From Cyrtodaria siliqua (taxonomy: Eukaryota; Mollusca; Bivalvia; Adapedonta; Hiatellidae): 64,000 nucleotides of DNA. The notes beneath the pieces were generated by a model, which saw nothing but the letters and a program-made list of their open reading frames with translations, searched no databases and was not told where the DNA came from. Positions within the stretch are counted from its first letter, which is position 1. Each line of letters begins with the position of its first letter. The translations under genes were made by a program, and so were the position numbers. Positions 24,201 through 36,200 of this stretch are shown here, piece after piece. The stretch lies in contig JAWPHD010001125.1 of NCBI GenBank assembly GCA_037043455.1, positions 124,001 to 188,000 of the forward strand, read 5' to 3'.

Positions 24201-27200
24201 ATGTCCTGCCTGATTGTTATCACTTCGCCGACACTTAAAGCATGTCCTGCCTGATTGTTATCACTTCGCCGACACTTACAGCATGTCCTGCCTGACTGTT
24301 ATCACTTCACCGACACTTAGCATGTCCTACCTGACTGCTATCACTTCACTGACACTTAGCATGTCATACCTGACTGTTATCACTTCACCGACATTTTACT
24401 TAGCATGTCCTACCTGACGGCTATCACTCACCGACGTTTTATTTAGCACTTCCTACCTGACTGATATCACTTCACCGACACTTAAAGCATGTCCTACCTG
24501 ACTGTTATCACTTCACCGACACTTACAGCATGTCCTACATTATCGTTATCACTTCACTGACACTTAGCATGTCCTACCTGACTGTTATCACTTCACTGAC
24601 ACTTAGCATGTCATACCTGACTGTTATCACTTCACCGACATTTTACTTAGCATGTCCTACCTGACGGCTATCACTCACCGACGTTTTATTTAGCACTTCC
24701 TACCTGACTGATATCACTTCACCGACACTTAAAGCATGTCCTGCCTGACTGTTATCACTTCACCGACACTTACAGCTTGTCCTACCTGACTGTTATCACT
24801 TCACCAACATGTCCTACCTGACTGTTATCACTTCACCAACATGTCCTACCTGACTATTATCACTTCATCGACACTTACAGCATGTCCTACCTGACTGTTA
24901 TAACTTCACCGACTCTTAACTTAGAATGTCCTACCTGAGTTATCACTTCACCGACATTTTACTTAGCATATCCAACCTGACTGTTATCACTTCACCGACA
25001 CTTACAGCATGTCCTGTCTGACTGTTATCACTTCACCGACACTTTACTTAGCATGTCCTACCTGACTGGTATCACTTCACCGACACTTATCATGTCCTAC
25101 CTGACTGTTATCACTTCACCAACACTTAGATCGATACCATTTATTTGAGCGATAAAGATGGCCGCCACCGCCTCGTATAACGCCGTTCCGTCCATATTAA
25201 TGGTGGCTCCAATGGGCGCTACAAACTTGGCCACACGAATGTCCACTTTGTTTCGCATTTCAAGACATTCCATAGTAACGGGTAGAGTGGCGGAACTGAA
25301 GAGGAAAATTAAAATTATACAGCGAAGATTTAGCTCGCTTTCTTATAATCGAAAACATGTCTGAATTTTGTCTGAATAACCCAGTCAGTCTGTGAAATTG
25401 ATGCACTCCCAACCTAAAACAAATTGCAAACCTAACTTCTGAATTTTCCAAAAAGTATAGACAAATCAACTAAAGGGAAATATGTTGTTCGGTGATTTTG
25501 AAATTTAAACCTTGTTTGCATTCTTTAATGAGAACAGTTGTCTGTATTTTAATGTTCATAGTTTCAACACGCAAGCGACCATTTAGATTTGTGTCCGCCC
25601 TCGTGAAACTTGAATAGTTTACACTTTAGATTAAAGTAGACGAGAAGAGGATATGCAGCTACATTAAACTGATTTATATACGTAAATACGTGTTAATTAT
25701 ATAAAATATCGCGTATTGTATGAACTTTATCGTTTGTAAAAAAATTTTTTTTACAGGTAATGTAATGGACCTTTGGTATTATCTGTTAAATTCCAATCAT
25801 TAAATTATCTTCCGTGGTAATATATTACGTTTCAGTGATTCAGATGCGCAAAATCCTTACTGACAAAGTCTGTAAAATGGCAAGCAATGCATAACGGAAT
25901 TGCTGTAAAAACGATAAGCAAATATCGATTATCAAGTGACTACCTTTACATTATTAAATTTTTTGAACAATGAAGTTTTTATTTTAACTTCTGCGATATG
26001 GTTGTATAGAATAAAATAACATGTAAATATAACCGATGTGAATGCAGCCCCTTTAAATATGTCGAGTATTTATTCCAAACAATAGTTAAACATACCTAGA
26101 TGCAGTTCCCCATGCAGTGAGCAAGGCTTTCAACATGCCGTACATGAAAACGAATGGGTTTTTCCTCGTGAAAATGATGTATACAAGAGGTAGGACGATA
26201 ATACCGTGAATAGCAAGTCCGACCAGTACAGTCAACATGTAGTAGCCTAGCTGGATGAACACGGTATCGGGGTTCTCCATCTCCAGCAGCTTGGTGGACA
26301 CGAGAAATATGATACCGATTGGCGAGTACCTGAAGGAAGCAAGCATGTAGTGACAATACATGTGATACCAATTGGAAAATACGTGAAGGAAGCAAGCATT
26401 TAGTGACAATAAATGTGATACCTGTTGGCGAATACATTAAATGTGATACCAGTTGGCAAATACGTGAAGGAAGTAAGCATGTAGTGACAATACATGTGAT
26501 ACCAGTTGGCGAATACCTGAAGGAAGCAACCATGTAGTGACAATACATGCGATATCATTTGTCGAATACCTGAAGGAAGCAATCATGTAGTGACAATACA
26601 TGTGATACCAGTTGGCGAATACCTGAAGAAAGCAAGCATGTAGTGACAATAAATGTGATACAAGTTGGCGAATACCTGAAGGAAGCAACCATGTAGCAAA
26701 GAATGGAATACCAGTTGGCGACTAACTGAAGGAAGCAAGCATGTAGTTACAATACATGTGGTACCAGTTGGCGAATACCTGAAGGAATCAAGCATGCTGT
26801 GACAATAAATGTGATACCAGTTGGCGGATACCTGAAAGAAGCAAGCATGTAGTGACAAAACATGTGATACCAGTTGGCGCATACCTGAAGGAAGCAAGCA
26901 TGTAGTTATAGTACATGTGATACCAGTTGGCGAATACCTGAAGGAAGCAAGCATTTAGTGACAATACATGTGATACCAGTTGAGGAATACCTGAAGGAAG
27001 CAAGCATGTAGTGGAAATACATGTGATACCAGTTGGCAAATACCTGAAGGAAGCAAGCATGTAGTGACAATACATGTGATACCAGTTGGTGAATACCTGA
27101 AGGAACCAAGCATGTAGTGGAAATACATGTGATACCAGTTGGTGAATACCTGAAGGAAGCAAGCATGTAGTGACAATACATGTGATACCAGTTGGTGAAT

Positions 27201-30200
27201 ACCTGAAGGAACCAAGCATGTAGTGGAAATACATGTGATACCAGTTGGCAAATACCTGAAGGAACCAAGCATGTAGTGACAATACATGTGATACCAGTTG
27301 GCAAATACCTGAAGGAAGCAAGCATGTATTGACAATACATGTGATACCAGTTGGCGAATACCTGAAGGAAGCAAGCATATAGTTATAATACATGTGATAC
27401 CAGTTGGCGAATAATTGAAGGAAGCAAGCACATAGTGACAATACATGTGATACAAGTTGGCGAATACCGGAAGGAAGCAAGCATTACGTGACAATACATG
27501 TGATACCAGTTGGCAAATACCTGAAGGAAGCAAACATATAGTGACAATACATGTGATACCAGTTGACGAATACCTGAAGGAAGCAAGCATGTAGTTATAA
27601 TACATGTGATACCAGTTGGCGAATACCTGAAGGAAGCAAGCATGTAGTGACAATACATGTGATACCAGTTGTCGAATACCTGAAGGAAGTAAGCATGTAG
27701 TTACAATCAATGTGATACCAGCTGGCGAATACCTGCAGCAAGCAAGCATGTAGCAATGAATGGAATACCAGTTGGCGAATACCTGAAGGAAGCAAGCATG
27801 CAGTGGCAATACATGTGATACCAGTTGGCAAATACCTGAAGGAAGCAAGCATGTAGTGACAATAAATGTGATACCAGTTGGCGAATACCTGAAGGAAGCA
27901 ACCATGTAGCAATGAATGGAATACCAGTTGATGAGTAACTGAAGAAAACAAGCGTGGATTGACAATGAATGTAATACCAATTGGCGAATACCTGAAGGAA
28001 ACAAGCATGTAGTGACAAGGAATATGATATAAAATGTCGACTACCTGAAGGTAGCAACCACGTAATGACAAGACATATTATACCATTTGGCGAGTATCTG
28101 AAGGAGGCAAGAATGTAGTGACAAGGAATATTATACCAAATGTCGAGTACCTGAAGATAGAAACCATGTAGTGACAAGCAATATTATACCATTTGTCGAG
28201 TACCTGACGGTAGCAAGCATGAAGTAACAAGGAATATTAAACCAGTTGGCGAATACCAGAAGGAAACAAGCATGTAGTGACAAGGAATATGATACCAGTT
28301 GGCGAATACCTGAAGGAAGTAACCATGTAGTGACAACGAATATGATATCAAATGTCGAGTACCTGAAGGTAGCAATCATGTAGTGACAAGAAATAGTATA
28401 CCATTCGGCGAGTATCTGAAGGAAGCAAGCATGTAATGACAAGGAATATTATACCAAATGGCGAGTACCTAAAGATAGCAAATATGTAACGACAAGGAAT
28501 ATTATACCAACTGGCGAGTACCTGCAGATAGCAAACATGTAATGACAAATGTAATGACAAGGAATATTATGTCAACTGGCGAGTATCTGCAGATAGCAAA
28601 CATGTAATGACAATGCATATTATGTCAACTGGCGAGTACCTGCAGATAGCAAACATGTAATGACAAGGAATATTATGTCAACTGGCGAGTACCTAAAGAT
28701 AGCAAACATGTAATGACAAGGAATATTATGTCAACTGGCGAGTACCTGCAGATAGCAAACATGTAATGACAAGGAATATTATACCAACTGGCGAGTACCT
28801 GCAGATAGCAAACATGTAATGACAAGGAATATTATGTCAACTGGCGAGTACCTCCAGATAGCAAACAAGTAATGACAAGGAATATTATACCAACTGGTGA
28901 GTACCTGAAGACAGCAAACATGTAATGACAAGGAATAGTATATCAACTGGCGAGTACCTGAAGATAGCAAACATGTAATGACAAGAAATATTATATCAAC
29001 TGGTGAGTACCTGAAGATAGCAAACATGTAATGACAAGGAATATTATATCAACCGGCGAGTATCTGAAGAGAGCAAACATGTAATGACAAGGAATTTTAT
29101 ATCAACTGGCGAGTTCCTGGAGATAGCAAACATGTAATGAAAAGGAATAGTAAAATCAACTGGACTTGGACCGGTAACCAGAGAGGTCAAAAGTTGAAAA
29201 TGGTCGTACTCGAAAGTAGTACCATCAGTGGTGTTATTTGGGACTGTGTAATTGATTTAGTACATAAAAGAGGTACGTATATTAACTGTTTTTGTTTTGA
29301 GGATAGATTTCCGAAGATATGGGTGCAAAAAGCAAAGGAATCAGTCAGCAGAGTACTGAGTGGTACTACTTTGTATGAGGTAAGATTTTAAACAAAATGA
29401 GGTGTGGTTCGGCTGTTGTTGTCAAAAAAGGTCATCTACTTTCATTTTGAGTCAAATGCTGGTGCATAGAGCAGTTGTGGTCATTGTTGTTTTGCTATTT
29501 TTGTGTTTTGTCGTCACGTATATACATTTTAATGGATATTTGAACTGTCACGGAGCATAAGGGTAAGTGTTATTCTGTGTAGAGCTAACATTACGGTCTA
29601 TGTGAAAATAATGTTGGTCCAAATCCTTTATTGGCGAGTACCTGAAGATAGCAAACATGTAATGACAAGGAATATTATATCAACTGGCGAGTACCTGAAG
29701 ATATCAAACATGTAATGACAAGGAATATTATATCAACTGGCGAGTACCTGTAGTTAGCAAACATGTAATGAGGAGGAATATTATATCAACTGGCGAGTAC
29801 CTGAAGACAGCAAAATGACAAGGAATATTATATCAACTGGCGAGTACCTGTAGTTAGCAAACATGTAATGACAAGGAATATTATATCAAGTGGCGAGTAC
29901 CTGTAGTTAGCAAACATGTAATGACGAGGAATATTATATCAACGTGCGCTTACCTGAAGACAGCAAACATGTAATGACAAGGAATATTATATCAACTGGC
30001 GAGTACCTGAAGATAACAAACATGTAATAACAAGGAATATTATATCAACTGGCGAGTACCTGTAGTTAGCAAACATGTAATGACAAGGAATATTATATCA
30101 ACTGGCGAGTACATGAAGACAGCAAACATGTAATGACAAGGAATATTATATCAACTGGCGAGTACCTGAAGACAGCAAACAACATGTAATGACAAGGAAT

Positions 30201-33200
30201 ATTATATCAACTGGCGAGTACCTGAAGATAGCAAACATGTAATGACAAGGAATATTATACCAACTGGCGAGTATCTGGAGATAGCAAACATGTAATGACA
30301 ATGAATATTATATCAACTGGCGAGTACCTGTAGTTAGTAAGCATGTAATGACAAGGAATATTATATGAACTGACGAATACCTGAAGACAGCAAACATGTA
30401 ATGACAAGGATTATTATATCAATTGGCGAGTACCTGAAAACAGCAAACATGTAATGACAAGGAATATTATATCAGCTGGCGAGTACCTGGAGATAGCAAA
30501 CATGTAATGACAAGGAATAGTATATCAACTGGCGAGTACCTGAAGACAGCAAACACGTAATGACAAGGAATATTATATCATCTGGCGAGTACCTGGAATT
30601 AGCAAACATGTAATGACCAGGAATATTATACCAACTGACAGCAAAGACAGCAAACATATAATGACAAGGAATAGTATATCAGCTGGCGAGTACCAGAAGA
30701 TAGCAAACATATAATGACAAGCAATATTATACCATTTGTCGAGTACCTGACGGTAGCAAGCATGTCGCAAAAATATTATTCAATAATATAACGAGTCGTG
30801 GACCCATAATTTGAAATATTCGCAGATCCATGATTTGAACTATTGCCGAAAAGAACATATTCTGAAGGTATCAGCCATGTAGTGATAAGAAATAGCATAG
30901 TGTTAGTTTGTATAAGGTTTTTCCATAATACAATGAATCGCGGACAAATAATTTCTGACATTGCTGTAAAATATATATTTTGTGATTTACATATAACAAA
31001 TTCCATAAAGATATGATCACTTGTATGTATTAAACTGATTTAAAAAAATATATATATTTACCATATAACAAGCATGGTTAGTTTCATTGTAGCCACGTGG
31101 AGAGCCTCAAAGAAGTCCAGAAGTGGTCGACCAGCTGGGCCCATGGTGGAGAGAACTGCACCAAGGAACACGGAGAAGACCACAATACCCAGAACGTTCA
31201 TACCATCAGCCTTGCTTACCTTGGGTGCATCCACTGTCTCCATTACGTCGACTGTAACTAATTAGAATATTGGTATCGTTGACTAAAACTGCTGCCAAAT
31301 CATCTAATATGCAGCGTAGATGTTAACTACACATAATACCAATTCTAATATAAATTTACAGTTGTGCGGATCAGCACGCAAATATATAAATGTTGTATTA
31401 TATTATTTTTATATTCATTAATATATTGTGCCGGCCATCACATATAAACATAAATATTATATTTATCTATTGTGCCGATAACCAGATAAACATAAATGTT
31501 ATTTAAACCCACCTACTGTGCCGATTAGATCAGGCTATAAAACTGAAATATTCACCTATTGTGCCATTAGAAAGTGTTTCATTGGCTTCTCCCACTTTGT
31601 ATTTGAACTCGCCTTTTATAGTTGTTTGCTATAAAGATTAAAACATACTAATAAACATAATTTAGTAATATTTTTATATACAGAGACTTCTTCAATGGCA
31701 CAGTCAATCTTTCTTGGTGCCCACTTTAAAACGTGTTAATGTTTCTCTGTGGGCGCTGACACGTGCACGTCGGGTAGAAGGCACTCAACACAGGACTTGT
31801 CATTCGATGTCGTGACCGAGATCGGTTTCGGCCCATTCGTCCTTCAAGGTTATAATAGCGTAAATGAGTATCCATGCCCCTTACATAGTAAAGTGAGAAT
31901 GTTGACATCCTGTTAAAAACTCAAACCTCATTAGAATTCTGGGAAACTTACTTTAGCATGCAAATAAATATACATGTCCACTCTACATGTCTGCTATTAA
32001 ACATCAACAAGAAAAAAGGGGTTGAATATGTTCTAAGAAACATTTCTTTAGCTGTATACTAGCACCGGGTCAAAGGTCAACGTTATTTTATCCCTTTCAA
32101 TTTCATACCCTGTCTACTTTCGTTTATATCAAATGTATATAAAAAAAACTGTCAAAAACATGAGCTATCAAATATCAACAACATGTCCAGAATACAGTTA
32201 CAGCTTAAACAAAACAGGAAACTGCATTAAAACTGTTTTAAAGAACAAAAAGATTAGCACTCTGTAATACAGAACTATTTCCGAATGCACCAGGCGAGCA
32301 CATCCGGTTGATTTAATGTAATTAAACCTCAACGCATGTGCTGTGAATAGCAAGCAGAAGTTAACTTGGCCTAAGCTGGTGCCATGAGAAGACAGCGATC
32401 GACATTCCGTTAAAACCACATCACACGCACATACATGTATACCCTAAAACTAAAGACGAGATGAATCCATCATAGCTACCAACGTAAGATAATACTATCA
32501 ACTCCTCACATACAGGCAGCGGATGGACCCGCAACCTGCATACAAGCATAACTATATGATGGTTTTATGATTTTCCTCTCATTATTAACACTACGATGGA
32601 GGAAGGCTGTCGTATTACGGGTGGCTCCCAGAATAGACACCAGGCCCGTAGTGGATGTAGGAACACTAGTAGAGGATGTCGCGAATAACACCAGAGGATG
32701 AAGGACATGTCATTAACACCATCACCGGCAATCATCTCGACAGCGACACGCCACTATAATATATATATCCCCCACTTTCTCTTGTGCGGCTCTAAATAAC
32801 CTAGTATGTGTTGACGAGCCGTCAAACATTTGAATCAATTCATCTCCATTTGACACATGGGCGGAGGGACTTTAAACCTTAAAACTCCACACACACAAGC
32901 ACGCACGTAAACACGCACATATGCGCACACGCGCGCGCACACACACACACACACGCAAACTGATCGTTTTTTAAAATCATATTTACTGCTTCAATTTTAC
33001 ATTAAATGGAAAGATCAACCATACTAATTAATAAATGGTAGTTTAGTGTATGGAAAAGTACCTTAAGAAGGTGTATATTCCCCGAAAACTTGGAAAAAGA
33101 GTATATTGTTTCCGTTAAATTGTATATAAAATTAACGCTATGAAGGAGGTTGGAAAAACACCGAAAGTTTGATATGTATACATATGTTCTACGCAAAGTA

Positions 33201-36200
33201 AGAATATGGACGATTCCGGAATTGCTCTGCGCAAAGTAAGAATTCTTAAAATGCGCAACGATTCCGGAATTGCGCAGGACTATTCCGGAATTGCGCAAGG
33301 GGTTAAATATATAAACCACGCATTAAGTGTCTCTTTGCACAATTTGAGAATATTTTGCGCAAAGTAAGAATTTGTGTTATGATGTGTATAGGAAGATGCT
33401 AATTTTAAACTTACTTATATTTCATTTTAATATGCTCATTTTGCTTCACCCATCTGCGACGAACAGATAATTTATAGTTAAGTATCGCGTATGATTAATA
33501 TAAACTTAATTATTTACAAAACAATTTGAAGTCCTTAACTTCAACAATACTTTCCAGATTCCATAATATTTGGTAAGAAAATTCAATTGAACTATTTCTA
33601 ATTATTTCAAACGAGGTTGCATGACAATGCACTTTATTAAAAGTACATTATTTGCCCATTTAATTACGTTTCGCCCACACAGGCCGTGAGTATGGTTAAA
33701 GTTTCTGCTTATCAAAGAAAACTATGTAATACTACCTAATATGTTAGAATAATTAAGTAAGACGGTTCTATCTGTTGAATCGAAAATCACTCTTTCATTG
33801 GCTTTTCATGAAAAAAACAAGTTGGTATAGATATAATCAACGTGTTGCTGTCGTTTTAAAACGCGACTTTGACTTGCAACATTATTTAGATATCGATGAA
33901 GAGAAAACAATGAAAATAATTCTCGGCATATTTAGACTGTTTCACACAACCCGACATAGGAAGAGGAAACCAATAAAATCATAGAAAGGAAAGAATAATG
34001 CAAACTTTAATATATGAATTTTATTGAAAACGATCGTGCGTCCTTTTTATAAACCACTTATTGCTTGTGTGTCCTTTTCATGCGTCAATCTGATATAACA
34101 AAAATAATTAAAAAATAGATTTAAGTGATAGTTTTAAACATGTAATCATTTCTTTTTTCAGTAAAACATGTTTTGAAATATGTTTTTATTGTGGAAATAT
34201 CTGTTATAGTTTAGGCCAGGCCTTCGTTTCCCAAATGTTCTCCAAGAAGCGAAAACGGGGTTGGCTGGGGTATGAAATAAACCGTAATTTCGGTTTAAAA
34301 GGCCTGTATATTGAACAATTAATTCAACTTCTTTTCGCCGCAGTTGTGTTTTATTCTTTAGCGTTGTTATAGGTTAACATTATAATAATTAATAATAATC
34401 ATTTGCAAATATGTAAAAAAAGAAACTCAACAAAAAAAAAAGCCGAATACATTGCGAACTAAATATTTTTAGCATTTCCAATGATAAATTAAATATTTCG
34501 AAATACGCAAAAATTGTCGTCATTAAGTATGAAAAAAGCACACAACTTCTAATATGATAACATTTATTTAACATTTCTTCTAGCTAGTTCAATATAAACA
34601 TACATAAAACATGTTTTACTGAAACAAAAATCGACAACCTGTTTAAAATTATAAGTTAAATGTTTTAATTTTACAATATGCTGTTTTTTAAACCGAAATT
34701 AAGGTTTTATTTCATACCAAGGGTTAGACGGGTTATGACAGTTAATTTCCGGCCACGTAATGATATTAATGTCGAATATAATTATGATATGTTATACGAT
34801 ATTGTTTAATGTTAAATGTCGAAAGCTACATTATTGATGTGCTAAAACTTAGAACACAGTATAATTAGCCCATTTTCACATTAGTTTCTAAATTACTATT
34901 TCACTTCTTCTTTTGTGCAAAATATAACCTATTTACCTGTCGACATGCCATGAAACACCATTCGTTCGTTCGTTCGTTCGTTCCGTTCCATCCATCCATC
35001 CATCCATCCATCCATCCATTCATTCATTTAATTTCATTCATTCATTCATTCATTCATTCATTCATTCATTCATTCATTCATTCATTCATTCATTCAATCA
35101 TATAATTTTATTCATTCATCCATTCATTCATTCATTCATTCATTCATTCATTCATTCATTCATTCATTCATTCATTCATTCAATTTCATTCATTCATTCA
35201 TTCATTCATTCATTCATTCATTCATAAATTGTCATTGATATGCAAGAAAAAGAATCCATCATGAGTTTATCTATATGAGATTGGTAAATCTCACCCTCGG
35301 GATCAGAATTGCAACCAGGGGCGAGGCTCAAACTATTTAATATGACTTAAGCTACTTGCAAATTATTTTAGTCACATTTTTTATTTTGGGAACTGAAAAT
35401 ATGTATGATAATTATGATATAATCTCGTTAAAGTGACAAGTGTTTGCTTTTGTGGATATTTTTACCTGTGTCATTATTTTCTCTTGCACCCAGATCTTTT
35501 CACAAATGCAAGTTAAAATATATACAGTACATTATTAACGTCGCCCTGCTAATTTAAAGCCAGACATATCAAATTAAATGTCTGGTTACGAATTGAATAG
35601 TTTTACATTTTCAAAAGATAGTCGGTAAATTGATATTTTACAATATTTCATCTACGCAGTTTGAATAGTAGGCATTTCTCTTCCTCAGTTGAGATTGCAT
35701 TATGAACTAGTTGAAATAAAGCTCTGTTTTAGTTAACTATTATATCACATTATAATAATTGTGATATATATTGGAGATGTTATGATTACATATGTTTTTG
35801 CCGTACACATTCAGGATTAGACATTTGTATGATATAAGGCTTATTTTTGTTTAAAGAACATAAACAGCTGATAAAGTTTACCGTCTAGTATTTATCACGT
35901 CGTTGAACATATCAATCTGTTTATATCCTGTCTATAAACTATTTTAGAGCCATGTTTTAGAATTCACTATGACTGAAATGCACTCATTGTGTATGATGTT
36001 GATATTGTAAACCCCTTGCTGCAGGCTGTTCATATAAATTTTGTAAAAAATTAAAACTATTTAATTAAGTGTTAAATAAGAAGCATGTATACATGTCTGT
36101 CCATCCATTCGTCCGAACATCCACCCATGAGAACTTCTGTATGTGTTTATGTCTGTCCATCTCCATTTAGTCGCAGCTTACTACAATGTCTTAATTATGG

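Noticed and set aside
26955..28004. A 349-codon minus-strand open frame
   Set aside because: It is the 53-bp repeat read through three phases (53-residue peptide period); same for the other long frames between 26086 and 30770.
35486..35515. Possible 30-nt microexon between an AG and GTAAAA on the minus strand
   Set aside because: Gives a stop in the required phase, and the EAAT protein is complete without it.
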